A stretch of DNA of 64,000 bases from Desertifilum tharense IPPAS B-1220 (GTDB lineage Bacteria; Cyanobacteriota; Cyanobacteriia; Cyanobacteriales; Desertifilaceae): the NCBI RefSeq assembly GCF_001746915.1, contig NZ_MJGC01000047.1:1-64000 (forward strand), written 5' to 3'. Shown here in pieces: positions 55,793-64,000 of this stretch; within the stretch, counting starts at the first letter, position 1; each line of letters opens with the position of its first letter. Both the position numbers and the translations under genes were made by a program. Under the pieces are notes generated by a model that saw nothing but the letters and a program-made list of their open reading frames with translations, made no database searches and was not told where the DNA came from.

Positions 55793-57199
55793 ATGGTATC
55801 GACTCATTCGCGTCACCTCGAACAATCCGGACGACAATATCTTCCCCAACCCCCCCGCGATGGCGACGAGCGATCGCCCAACCAAGAACTCCTACCCTTA
55901 ACCACCCAAGTCAATCAACAAGACTGTCTAGAAATTGGGGGATGCGACGTTACCGAACTGGTAAAAACCTATGGTTCTCCCCTGTATATTCTCGACGAAG
56001 TAACCCTCCGCACGGCCTGTCGCCAGTATCGCGAAGCCATGCACGCCTACTATTCTGGCGAATCCCAGGTGATTTACGCTTCTAAAGCCTGGAACTGCCT
56101 CGCCATTTGTGCGATTGTTGCCTCTGAAGGACTAGGGGTTGATGTGGCTTCTGGAGGAGAACTCTACACGGCGCTTAAAGCGGGTGTTTCTCCCGATCGA
56201 ATTTATTTTCACGGCAATAATAAATCCTACGCCGAACTGAAGATGGCCGTTGAGGCGGGTTGTCAAATTGTGGTTGACAATTACCTAGAGCTACAAACGC
56301 TCACCCAACTCAGTGAAGGCGCTGCGGCTCCGGTATCCATTCTATTGCGCGTCACCCCCGGCATTGAGTGCCACACCCACGACTACATCCGCACCGGGCA
56401 AATTGACAGCAAATTTGGTTTCGATCCCAACCAACTCGAAACGGTATTCCGCTGGATTGCCGACCATGACTGTCTCAATTGTATGGGCTTGCACGCTCAT
56501 ATCGGCTCGCAGATTTTTGAACTCAATCCCCATCGCGATCTCGCGAACGTCATGCTCGACTGGACGCGCAAAGCTAGCGATGTGGGGCTATCGATAACGC
56601 AGATTAACGTTGGCGGTGGGTTAGGCATTCGCTATACCGAAAGCGACGATCCGCCGAGTATTACCGAATGGGTGAAGCAAGTTGCAGAGGCAGTAACGAC
56701 GGCTTGGAATGCGGCTCAACTCCCCTTACCGAAGCTGCTGTGCGAACCCGGACGTTCCATTGTCGGCCCGGCTTGCGTGACTGCGTATACTTTGGGCAGT
56801 CGCAAAGAGGTTCCGGGTTTGCGAACCTACCTGGCGGTAGATGGAGGCATGTCAGATAACGCGCGTCCGATTACCTATCAATCTGTCTATCGGGCAGTAA
56901 TCGCCAACCGGATGTCTGCACCCCCCACTCAAACCGCTACAATTGCGGGCAAGCATTGCGAATCAGGAGATATTCTGATTCAATCGGCTCAACTTCCGGC
57001 GACCGAACCGGGCGATATTCTCGTCGTTATGGGTACTGGTGCGTACAATTACAGCATGGCATCCAACTATAATCGGTTGACCCGGAGTGCGGCTGTATTA
57101 GTCAACTCGCAAACCGCTGAGTTAATCGTGCAAAGAGAAACCTATGAAGACTTGATTCGCTGCGATCGCCTTCCGAGCCGCATCGCACCGACGCTCTGA
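55793..57199 (+). CDS. lysA: Diaminopimelate decarboxylase
   Basis: PLP enzyme for the last lysine step, meso-diaminopimelate to lysine. 468 residues from ATG 55793 (MVSTHSRH), the start typical of cyanobacterial LysA; frame starts at 55739 (TTG) and 55766 (ATG) are less likely. The PLP lysine is in V-I-Y-A-S-K-A-W-N near residue 95. Other conserved parts are H-A-H-I-G-S-Q-I, V-G-G-G-L-G-I, E-P-G-R-S-I-V-G, C-E-S-G-D-I-L and T-G-A-Y-N-Y-S-M-A-S-N-Y-N. Fold type III barrel plus beta domain. Single gene; 168 bp later cdaA starts. Confidence 0.95.
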   Translation: MVSTHSRHLEQSGRQYLPQPPRDGDERSPNQELLPLTTQVNQQDCLEIGGCDVTELVKTYGSPLYILDEVTLRTACRQYREAMHAYYSGESQVIYASKAWNCLAICAIVASEGLGVDVASGGELYTALKAGVSPDRIYFHGNNKSYAELKMAVEAGCQIVVDNYLELQTLTQLSEGAAAPVSILLRVTPGIECHTHDYIRTGQIDSKFGFDPNQLETVFRWIADHDCLNCMGLHAHIGSQIFELNPHRDLANVMLDWTRKASDVGLSITQINVGGGLGIRYTESDDPPSITEWVKQVAEAVTTAWNAAQLPLPKLLCEPGRSIVGPACVTAYTLGSRKEVPGLRTYLAVDGGMSDNARPITYQSVYRAVIANRMSAPPTQTATIAGKHCESGDILIQSAQLPATEPGDILVVMGTGAYNYSMASNYNRLTRSAAVLVNSQTAELIVQRETYEDLIRCDRLPSRIAPTL

Positions 57200-57367
57200 G
57201 TTTTCAGCCGAAAGTACAGCAAATTCTGCGTTTTGACAACGGCACATGAACCGCGAACGTCCCGCACGCCTTCTGATTTGGAGGTTTACCGAGAGTTCGC
57301 GATCGCGCCTGCCACAGATGGGTCAACACACTTAAAGCACGCTTAGTATTATGGCGGCGGTCGTCTA

Positions 57368-58291
57368 ATGGGTTACTTTTGGAGGCAATGGCTGACAAGC
57401 TTAGGCGAAACTCAGTTTTGGCTGCTTCATCTTGTTGATTTTGGGTTAGTCCTAATTTTTACCTACGCAGTCCTGATGGTCATTGGCGAGCGTCGGACGT
57501 TGTGGATGGTGCGAGGATTTATTACCCTGATGCTGGCAACAGCCATCAGTTCCTGGCTGAGATTAGAGCTTCTAAGCTTTGTCCTCAATAAATTAGTAAT
57601 TGGCTCTGCGGTAGCAATGGCTGTAATTTTACAGTCAGAATTTCGCCGATTTCTCGAACAACTGGGTAAAGGCGAGTTTATTCAGTTGTTTCAACCGGCG
57701 ACGTTGCCAGCCCCCAAGCCAGATAGCGTAATTGACGAGATTGTCGATGCGGTCAAAGAACTCTCCCAAAATCGTACGGGAGCCTTGCTCATCCTAGAAA
57801 CCACTGGACCTATTGACGAACGAGATTTTTCTGTACCGGGCGTGAAACTCAATGCTGAAGTGTCAAAAGAACTACTGCAAACAATCTTCCAAACCACCAC
57901 GCTGTTGCATGATGGTGCGGTCTGGATACGTATGTCTCGAATTATTGCGGCTGGAGTCATCTTACCGCTTTCCGAACGAACGGCTTCCCGGCAATTGGGG
58001 ACTCGTCACCGAGCGGCTATGGGCATTACAGACCGCGTCGAAAATTGCCTGTGCGTGGTTGTATCTGAAGAAACCGGTTCAATTTCCCTTGCGGAACGGG
58101 GAAGTCTGAATCGTCCCTTGACCAGCAGTAAACTGAAAGAACTATTGGAAGCGAAGTTCTCTCAAACGCAAACTCGAGATCCGGTTGCTCCAGATTTACG
58201 GAGTTTGGGTCGCCAAATTAGTTCTCAAGCCTCCGCGTTGGTTTCGCGCGTCCTCCGTTTGCCCGATCGAGCTTCTCAGAAGAAAAAATGA
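57368..58291 (+). CDS. cdaA: Membrane diadenylate cyclase CdaA
   Basis: Makes c-di-AMP from two ATP. 307 residues. Three membrane helices (about 20-90), a short linker, then the DAC domain (about 110-255) with L-L-H-D-G-A-V and G-T-R-H-R-A-A-M-G, the DGA and RHR catalytic motifs. c-di-AMP controls K+/osmotic balance and night survival in cyanobacteria. Its stop overlaps the uppS start by 4 nt, so the two are co-translated. No CdaR partner is seen. Confidence 0.95.
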   Translation: MGYFWRQWLTSLGETQFWLLHLVDFGLVLIFTYAVLMVIGERRTLWMVRGFITLMLATAISSWLRLELLSFVLNKLVIGSAVAMAVILQSEFRRFLEQLGKGEFIQLFQPATLPAPKPDSVIDEIVDAVKELSQNRTGALLILETTGPIDERDFSVPGVKLNAEVSKELLQTIFQTTTLLHDGAVWIRMSRIIAAGVILPLSERTASRQLGTRHRAAMGITDRVENCLCVVVSEETGSISLAERGSLNRPLTSSKLKELLEAKFSQTQTRDPVAPDLRSLGRQISSQASALVSRVLRLPDRASQKKK

Positions 58292-59049
58292 CTGCAAAAC
58301 AAAGTATATTAAAGGATCTCCCTGCGGATATTCAACGAGATAGACTGCCCCGCCACGTCGCGATCATCATGGATGGTAATGGACGTTGGGCGAAGCGCCG
58401 GGGGCTGCCGCGCATTATGGGACACCCGCGCGGGGTGGATGCCCTGCGAGAGTTAGTCCGTTGCTGCGATGATTGGGGGATTGAGGCGCTGACGGTTTAT
58501 GCCTTTTCTACGGAAAATTGGAATCGACCTCAGCAAGAAGTCACGCTGATCATGACCTTGATCGAACAGTTTTTGCGGGCGGAGTTGCCCGAAATGATCC
58601 AGCGCGATATTCGCTTAGAACTGATGGGTCAGTTAGAGGCGCTGCCGCGATCGCTCCAAGCGCAAATGCACCGCACGATGGGCGCGACTCACAACAATCG
58701 CGGCTTGCGCTTTGTGGTGGCCACCAATTATGGGGGGCGACAGGAAATTTTACAGGCCTGTCGGCAATTGGCCATGCAGGTGAAACAGGGCGCAATTCAA
58801 CCGGACGAAATTGATGAGGCGTTGTTTGAGCGCCATCTGTACACGGCTGGCTGTAGCGATCCCGATTTATTGATTCGCACGAGTGGCGAAATGCGAATTA
58901 GCAATTTTTTGCTCTGGCAAGTCGCCTACTCGGAAATTTATATCACCGATACGCTGTGGCCCGATTTTGACCGGGCGGAGTTACATCGGGCGTTGTGTGC
59001 TTATCAGCAGCGCGATCGCCGTTTTGGTGGCGTGAAAAATGAAGTCTAA
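58288..59049 (+). CDS. uppS: Isoprenyl transferase (undecaprenyl diphosphate synthase family)
   Basis: Makes long cis-polyprenyl diphosphate (the lipid carrier for peptidoglycan) from FPP and IPP. 253 residues. Signature [17 protein letters not shown] near residue 22-38 holds catalytic Asp. Other conserved parts are [21 protein letters not shown] and [19 protein letters not shown]. Translationally coupled to cdaA. In many cyanobacteria the two genes are adjacent, as I recall. Confidence 0.95.
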   Translation: MTAKQSILKDLPADIQRDRLPRHVAIIMDGNGRWAKRRGLPRIMGHPRGVDALRELVRCCDDWGIEALTVYAFSTENWNRPQQEVTLIMTLIEQFLRAELPEMIQRDIRLELMGQLEALPRSLQAQMHRTMGATHNNRGLRFVVATNYGGRQEILQACRQLAMQVKQGAIQPDEIDEALFERHLYTAGCSDPDLLIRTSGEMRISNFLLWQVAYSEIYITDTLWPDFDRAELHRALCAYQQRDRRFGGVKNEV

Positions 59050-59058
59050 CGCGATCGC

Positions 59059-59988
59059 TCATCCTTCAATTGAACCCGTGAGGGCGTCGTCGCGCCATTC
59101 TAGGGTGTCTCCCATTTTCTCGCCGGTATGGTAAGCCGCTAGCAGGACTTCGCTGGTTTTGCCCCAGGCGATCGCGCCCGTGGCATCTAAACCAATGGCT
59201 CCTAGATCGCGCTGGCGACGCTGGGCTTCGGTAAAGCTGCGTTCCATTGCGGCTCTTAAGGAGAGTCCATCGGTGACGCGCACGACAATCCGAGTGGCGA
59301 GGCTTTCGTCGATAATATCTTCGCCGATTCCCGTACAACTGATGGCAGCCTGTTCGGTGGCGTAGTTGCCTGCGGGCATGGCGGAGTCGCTGACGCGCCC
59401 GATGCGTTCAAAACCTTTGCCTCCGGTGGAGGTGCCTGCGGCTAATCGACCTTGTTCGTCAAGGGCAACGACGCCAATCGTGCCGCGTCCGGCAGATTCG
59501 GCGACGACATTGGCCATTTTACTTCTAAAATCCCGATCGCGCTCGTCAAGCCATTCTCTGAGGCGCGATTCGATTGTGGGATCGTAGACCGGCATGGCGA
59601 GCGATCGCACTAATTCGGCTGCGCCATAATCGGATAAGATGCGGTCGGCTTCGGTTTGTAAGGCTTTGGCTAAGTTAATGGGATGTTGAATGCGAGAGAC
59701 ATTAATCACGCCGCTGAGGCGCTGGCTGCTGCCATCCATTAGCGAAGCGCTCATGCGAATTTGACCATCAGACTGCAAAACCGATCCAGTTCCGGCATTA
59801 AAGATGGGATCGTCTTCAAGCAACTCGCAGCCGAGAACCACTGCATCTAGGGCAGAAGCGCCTGCTGCTAAAAGAGCATAGCTTTTCTCCAGCACGGTAT
59901 GCAGCGAATGGCGAACCGTTTCAATGCCGCCTTTGCTATTGAGAGAACTCCCGGCTCCGCCGTGGATAATTAACTTGGGTTGCGCCAT
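59059..59988 (-). CDS. iaaA: Isoaspartyl peptidase / L-asparaginase (Ntn family)
   Basis: 309 residues. Starts with the plant-type pattern L-I-I-H-G-G-A-G-S. The autocleavage site lies at G-R-G-T-I-G-V-V-A, with Thr170 as new N-terminal nucleophile. Other substrate residues are in G-T-S-T-G-G and R-V-S-D-S. It hydrolyses beta-aspartyl dipeptides (cyanophycin products) and asparagine. Convergent with uppS, separated by 9 bp. Single gene. Confidence 0.92.
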   Translation of the reverse strand: MAQPKLIIHGGAGSSLNSKGGIETVRHSLHTVLEKSYALLAAGASALDAVVLGCELLEDDPIFNAGTGSVLQSDGQIRMSASLMDGSSQRLSGVINVSRIQHPINLAKALQTEADRILSDYGAAELVRSLAMPVYDPTIESRLREWLDERDRDFRSKMANVVAESAGRGTIGVVALDEQGRLAAGTSTGGKGFERIGRVSDSAMPAGNYATEQAAISCTGIGEDIIDESLATRIVVRVTDGLSLRAAMERSFTEAQRRQRDLGAIGLDATGAIAWGKTSEVLLAAYHTGEKMGDTLEWRDDALTGSIEG

Positions 59989-60059
59989 CTTAGAAATGAA
60001 TTAGATCGCTGAATTCAGGTTGAAAGGGGGTTGCAGATTGCTAGCGTCCTCGCTCGCAC

Positions 60060-60200
60060 TTAGCGACGGCGACGGCAGCGTTCTGAGCAATACTTCACAT
60101 CATCCCAGCAATCTGCCCACTTTTTTCGCCATGTAAAAGGGCGCTGACAAACCGGACAAATTTTACTGGGAAGATCGGATTTGTGACGAGTTCGTTTCAT
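60060..60200 (-). CDS. DUF2256 zinc-ribbon-like mini-protein
   Basis: 46 residues, too short for usual gene calling. [28 protein letters not shown] is the DUF2256 pattern. Four Cys (C-P-V-C, then C of A-D-C-W, Y-C-S-E-R-C) may bind zinc. The C-terminus is Arg-rich. No function is known. It lies alone, with 71 bp to iaaA upstream on the map and 113 bp to the methyltransferase. Confidence 0.85.
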   Translation of the reverse strand: MKRTRHKSDLPSKICPVCQRPFTWRKKWADCWDDVKYCSERCRRRR

Positions 60201-60313
60201 CGCAGAGAAAATCTCGATTTTTTTAGCTTGAGCGAACTTCCAAGAGATAAACTGAAAGACGCCAATTCTATGGTGTCATTTGAATCTTTCTTCAACTTAG
60301 GGATCGCTCAGTC

Positions 60314-61111
60314 ATGGATGTCACCGCGCTAGCCCGCATCAAAATTATTTTAGTTGAACCAGCCGGGGCTTTAAATGTCGGCGCGATCGCCAGAGTGATG
60401 AAAAATCTGGGATTATCGCAGTTAGTCTTGGTCAATCCCCGGTGCGATCGCGCGTCTGGGGAGGCGCGACAAATGGCCGTTCATGCCGCCGATCTCCTTG
60501 AGGCGGCTGAGGTGGTTAACAGCCTGCCAGAGGCGTTAAAGGGCTGCCAAAGGGCGATCGCGACTACGGCACGAGCGAGAGCCTTAGAGACGCCGCTAGA
60601 GGCTCCTCGTTCGACCTTGGGATGGTTATTAGAGGCTCCTTCGGCGTTAATTTTTGGACGAGAAGACCGGGGACTCACCAATGAGGAATTAAACTATGCT
60701 CAACGCTTTGTTCGCATTCCCTCTAGCGAAGCTTATCCGTCTTTAAATTTGGCTCAATCTGTGGCAATTTGCTGTTACGAACTGTCTCAAAGTGCGAGGG
60801 GTGAAGCCTCTGAATCGGCAAATCCTCCGATGAAGAAAAAGTCAATATCGTCCCTTGGGGAAACCGCTTCTTTAGAAAACTTAGAAAGATATTATCAACA
60901 ACTAGAAAGCGTGTTATTAAAAATTGGTTATCTTTATCCTCATACGGTCGCGAGTCGCATGGAAAAGTTTCGTCGTCTATACAATCGAACCTATCTAACA
61001 GACAATGAGGTGGCAATGTTACGCGGGGTTTTATCTCAAGTAGAATGGGCGATCGCCCAACAAGAGCGATCCCCATCGGAGTCTTTCCCGTTTTCCGAAG
61101 AAAAATCCTAA
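60314..61111 (+). CDS. TrmJ/SpoU-type tRNA/rRNA 2'-O-methyltransferase
   Basis: 265 residues of the SPOUT class. N-terminal V-E-P-A-G-A-L-N-V-G-A-I-A-R-V-M-K-N-L-G (motif 1), F-G-R-E-D-R-G-L-T-N-E-E-L (motif 2) and S-L-N-L-A-Q-S-V-A-I-C-C-Y-E-L (motif 3, knot). Closest in shape to TrmJ (Cm32 of tRNA), but substrate is not proven. The C-terminal 90 residues are helical. Single gene. Confidence 0.88.
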   Translation: MDVTALARIKIILVEPAGALNVGAIARVMKNLGLSQLVLVNPRCDRASGEARQMAVHAADLLEAAEVVNSLPEALKGCQRAIATTARARALETPLEAPRSTLGWLLEAPSALIFGREDRGLTNEELNYAQRFVRIPSSEAYPSLNLAQSVAICCYELSQSARGEASESANPPMKKKSISSLGETASLENLERYYQQLESVLLKIGYLYPHTVASRMEKFRRLYNRTYLTDNEVAMLRGVLSQVEWAIAQQERSPSESFPFSEEKS

Positions 61112-61249
61112 AAATTGGCGCTCTTAGGGCATAAATCTGCCGTAAGGTAGAGCAAGTCACAGCATATAATCGACAAATCCATTAATTCCTACAAAATCCG
61201 CCATTTTGTAGAGATATTGTCCAAAATCAACAAGTGGGAGAGGAGTAAG

Positions 61250-62776
61250 GTGTGGCGCAAAGATCCCCAGTTTCCGCAAAATAGCCCCGTCCAGACATCA
61301 ATGGCGGAATCCGAAACCAACCGCGATTCGCGACAGCCGCCTCGCAATTTGGCACCCCGTAAAGCCCAAACGCCGCCTCAACGCGGCCGAATGCCACCTA
61401 GACGCATTCAGAAACGTCAAAGAATGACTCTAGCAGGACGGTTTCTGCAACCCCAACAACCCCCTCGTCGCGCCCCCAAACGCGAGGAAAGACGCCCCCC
61501 TAGCGCCAGCGATCCTCGCCGCGCCCCCAAACGCAATCCCCAAAATGCCCATCCGCCGCGCCGCCCCGCTCAACCGGGCAATGGAGCGGCTCGCGATCCC
61601 CGACAAAGAGCGGGAATGCGTCGCTCTCGCCCCCCGGAACGCAAGCCTTTGTCCCCTTTTATGTATGGGACGCGGTTATTGATTTTGGGCGTGGGGATTG
61701 GGGCGATCGCCGGAACTTGGCTTTCGGTCTTAGATCCCGCCGGTCGGGATTTGGCGTTGCAGCGTTCTGCCGCTAACTCCGCCCCGGTGGTGCAAACTCA
61801 AGCCGCCGATACCAGTCACAGTTTGGCTCAAAATTCGTGGACCTTAGCGCAATTTGGCGGTACAAACTTGAGCGGCTTCGCGCTGAAATCTGAGTTGAAA
61901 CCGCTGAAAAATTCCCTAGGCGCGATCGCCCAACAATATGCAAATTTGTCTCCCGGTATTTTCCTGATCGATCTCGATACGGGTGCCTACGTCGATCTCA
62001 ACGGCACGCAGACTTATGCAGCAGCGAGTACCATTAAACTCCCGATCCTGGTTGCCTTTTTCCAAGATGTGGATGCTGGCAAAATCCGCCTAGAGGAAAT
62101 GCTGGTCATGAAACCCGAACATATTGCCACGGGTGCTGGCGATTTGCAGTATCAACCGGCGGGAACCCAATACAGCGCCTTAGATGTTGCCACTAAGATG
62201 ATGACGATCAGCGATAACACGGCGACTAATATGCTGATCGAGCGTTTGGGTGGTGCCGAAGCCCTCAACCAACGCTTCCGCAGTTGGGGATTAAAAATCA
62301 CTGCCTTGAATAATCCGCTCCCGGATATTGAGGGGACAAACCTCACCAGTCCTCAAGAGCTAGCACAAATTATGGCAATTGTCAATCGAGGGGATTGGGT
62401 ACAAGGGCGATCGCGCGATCGCATTCTCGATATCATGGGACGAACCGAAACCGCTCCGTTACTCAAAAGCGGTCTAGGGCCAGGGGCCAGACTTGCTAAC
62501 AAAACGGGCACCCTCGGCGTGTTGCTGGCCGATATGGGTTTAGTCGATACCCCGACTGGAAAACATTATGCGATCGCCGTTATGGTTAAACGAGAATTTG
62601 GCGACCCCACCGCAGAAGAACTCATTTACCAGGTTTCTCGCGCCGCTTATCAGCACTTTAGCGTTCCCTCTGCCACCCCTCCTACTCCCATCCTCGAACA
62701 AGCGCCCCTTCCCTCCCCCAACCGTCCAGAAGGTTTACCCGTAGAACCCGCAGAAGCCACCGCCAATCGACGTTAA
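61250..62776 (+). CDS. Class A beta-lactamase-related serine hydrolase, membrane-anchored
   Basis: About 508 residues if GTG 61250 is used (AGGAG 4 nt before); TTG 61217 and ATG 61301 are alternatives. The first 140 residues are Arg/Pro-rich and basic. One membrane segment (about 145-165) follows. The extracytoplasmic domain has A-A-S-T-I-K (Ser-x-x-Lys), I-S-D-N-T-A-T-N (SDN) and N-K-T-G-T-L-G (KTG), all complete. It may cleave beta-lactams or act on peptidoglycan. The C-terminus is Pro-rich. The small gene downstream starts 4 bp later. Confidence 0.85.
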   Translation: MWRKDPQFPQNSPVQTSMAESETNRDSRQPPRNLAPRKAQTPPQRGRMPPRRIQKRQRMTLAGRFLQPQQPPRRAPKREERRPPSASDPRRAPKRNPQNAHPPRRPAQPGNGAARDPRQRAGMRRSRPPERKPLSPFMYGTRLLILGVGIGAIAGTWLSVLDPAGRDLALQRSAANSAPVVQTQAADTSHSLAQNSWTLAQFGGTNLSGFALKSELKPLKNSLGAIAQQYANLSPGIFLIDLDTGAYVDLNGTQTYAAASTIKLPILVAFFQDVDAGKIRLEEMLVMKPEHIATGAGDLQYQPAGTQYSALDVATKMMTISDNTATNMLIERLGGAEALNQRFRSWGLKITALNNPLPDIEGTNLTSPQELAQIMAIVNRGDWVQGRSRDRILDIMGRTETAPLLKSGLGPGARLANKTGTLGVLLADMGLVDTPTGKHYAIAVMVKREFGDPTAEELIYQVSRAAYQHFSVPSATPPTPILEQAPLPSPNRPEGLPVEPAEATANRR

Positions 62777-62780
62777 ACCC

Positions 62781-63254
62781 ATGTTCCGCAAACTTTGGCA
62801 ATGGATTAAGCAGTGGTGGGGACGACTATTGGGTCGTTCCCCGCAACCTTCTCCTTCAGAGGATGCCTCCACCTCCAGAACCACCCGCACCTGCACCGAC
62901 TCGGAATGCGAATCCTTATTTCTGCAACTCCTAGAAGGTGTCAGCCAAGGCTGGGGTCGCGGTAGAATTCAAGGCTACTTCATCGCTAAAAATCTAGAAG
63001 AGTCTCAATTTGTCGAATGGTTGCAGCGCTTTGGCGCGCCTCTACTAGAGAATCCCACCCACCATGTAGAGTTAGCTCAACGCCTGGTGCGCTTTAGCGA
63101 AGAAACCACCACAGTCTCCACTATGCAAGCTCTTTCTGCCCTTGCAGGAGACATCGGTCGCCGTATCTTGACCCAAGTTCCTCCCCCTCCACCTCCCTCC
63201 CCCGATGACCCCACCTTTTGGGATGAGGTTATTGATGCCCAATTTCACCAATAG
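62781..63254 (+). CDS. Hypothetical protein downstream of the serine hydrolase
   Basis: 157 residues, unrecognised. N-terminus is basic and Trp-rich (F-R-K-L-W-Q-W-I-K-Q-W-W-G-R-L-L-G), an amphipathic membrane-binding helix. The core (about 40-125) is helical with C-T-D-S-E-C-E and F-L-Q-L-L-E-G-V-S-Q-G-W-G-R-G-R-I. It ends with a Pro run and D-D-P-T-F-W-D-E-V-I. Starts 4 bp after the hydrolase, so co-transcribed. Confidence 0.75.
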   Translation: MFRKLWQWIKQWWGRLLGRSPQPSPSEDASTSRTTRTCTDSECESLFLQLLEGVSQGWGRGRIQGYFIAKNLEESQFVEWLQRFGAPLLENPTHHVELAQRLVRFSEETTTVSTMQALSALAGDIGRRILTQVPPPPPPSPDDPTFWDEVIDAQFHQ

Positions 63255-63327
63255 CGCGGAGTTGAGGAGGTTAATAGATCGCGATCGCCAAAGCAGTTAG
63301 AACCGCTATGAGTACCCGTGAATAACG

Positions 63328-63903
63328 TTAATAAACAGATAGATTCAAGCTAAATCCCTGCAATACATTTTCACCTGATAATTCTGTAGGAAGATTTCGC
63401 ACTTCCACCTCTTCGCCTGGGCGATAAATTTCTACTTGTTGTTGTTGGGGGTTAATCAACCATCCCAATCGCACCCCGGCATCCATATATTCTCGCATTT
63501 TGGAACGCAACGTTTGCAAATCATCTGTTGCTGACCTTAATTCGATGACAAAATCGGGTGCAATCGGAGGGAATTTGCGTCTTTGTTCGGGGGTGAGTGC
63601 TGAGTAGCGTTCCCTTTGAATCCAAGCCGCATCGGGGGAACGATCGGCACCATTGGGTAACTTAAATACAGTAGAGGAACTAAAGGTATAACCGAGGTTA
63701 GTTTGTCGATTCCAGATGACTAAATCAGCAATCAGGTCAGCTTCTCGACTTCCACTATCACCTCCTACGGGTGGCATAACAATTAATTCTCCTCTGGTTG
63801 TACGTTCAAAGCTTAAATCGCGGTTATTTTGACATAACTGATAAAACTGTTCGTCTGTCAGGTGAACGGTATCTAAATTTAATATCAAAGGACTTGTAAC
63901 CAT
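63328..63903 (-). CDS. Uma2-family (DUF820) protein, third member
   Basis: 191 residues, typical of Uma2. Active-site-like parts: S-P-D-A-A-W-I near residue 88 and P-D-F-V-I-E-L-R-S near 113 (PD-(D/E)XK). No coiled-coil tail, and only distant similarity to the two tandem copies at 35-37 kb. Gene ends 73 bp from the convergent hypothetical gene. Function unknown. Confidence 0.88.
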   Translation of the reverse strand: MVTSPLILNLDTVHLTDEQFYQLCQNNRDLSFERTTRGELIVMPPVGGDSGSREADLIADLVIWNRQTNLGYTFSSSTVFKLPNGADRSPDAAWIQRERYSALTPEQRRKFPPIAPDFVIELRSATDDLQTLRSKMREYMDAGVRLGWLINPQQQQVEIYRPGEEVEVRNLPTELSGENVLQGFSLNLSVY

Positions 63904-64000
63904 ACAGCTAGCCTGAATCGTGGTGGGCTACTCTTTACTTGCCAATATAATTATAATGTGCTAGGAGAATGGCGGGAGAGTGAAAAAGAGGAGCGAATTT
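63904..64000. other. Window end upstream of Uma2 gene
   Basis: 97 bp with a GC-poor stretch (TATAATTATAATG near 63945) that could be a promoter for a gene beyond the window. Nothing else is visible. Confidence 0.4.

Overview
The window is chromosomal DNA of a cyanobacterium, probably a filamentous Oscillatoriales-type strain. The evidence is the very frequent HIP1 octamer GCGATCGC, cytochrome c6 (petJ) with a PetR/PetP-like copper switch, magnesium chelatase ChlD, SipA, DUF3172, a CobN cobaltochelatase, many GAF/PAS/GGDEF signalling proteins, and large blocks of heptanucleotide repeats (STRR type) between genes. No rRNA, tRNA, phage or transposase gene was recognised.

Layout. 0-5 kb: fabG and a thioredoxin (divergent), a secreted TPR protein, petJ, a His-rich secreted protein, and a BlaI/BlaR1-type pair that matches PetR/PetP. 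A 14-bp palindrome-containing motif is shared by the petJ promoter and the petR/His-rich promoter. 5-18.5 kb: polyphosphate kinase, DUF3172 protein, ABC-2 permease, SipA, a CbiX chelatase behind a cobalamin riboswitch, a magnesium cluster (mgtE behind a long structured leader with a 45-codon ORF, a small protein, MgtC/SapB), a GPH-family symporter, a phosphoribosyltransferase, a VanY-type peptidase and an FtsH-like M41 protease without an AAA domain. 18.6-27 kb: UvrD/PcrA helicase, receiver protein, P-loop kinase, a vanadium-haloperoxidase-like protein, a membrane protein with a degenerate GGDEF domain and a CDC48-type double AAA ATPase. 27.3-34 kb: a two-gene STAND/WD40 plus AAA-ATPase module, the best candidate for an undescribed sensing system. 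34-41 kb: small secreted protein, acetyltransferase, tandem Uma2-family genes and cobN, which carries in-frame copies of the intergenic repeats. 41-52.3 kb: three sensor kinases, chlD, a small protein and a REC-GGDEF-EAL protein. 52.3-64 kb: clpC, rimI, lysA, cdaA-uppS, isoaspartyl peptidase, a DUF2256 mini-protein, an RNA methyltransferase, a class-A beta-lactamase-like protein, a small hypothetical protein and a third Uma2 protein.

Several groups of genes appear to work together: petJ with petR/petP in copper-dependent electron-carrier choice; cbiX and cobN (with ChlD as possible partner) in cobalt insertion for B12; mgtE and mgtC in magnesium transport; cdaA and uppS in c-di-AMP synthesis and cell-wall lipid carrier formation.

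The intergenic repeats share a modular layout. At most loci a G-rich arm on the left is followed by a C-rich arm on the right, so each can fold back on itself. One such composite has entered cobN without breaking the frame. All functional calls are from reading the sequence; no database search was run.
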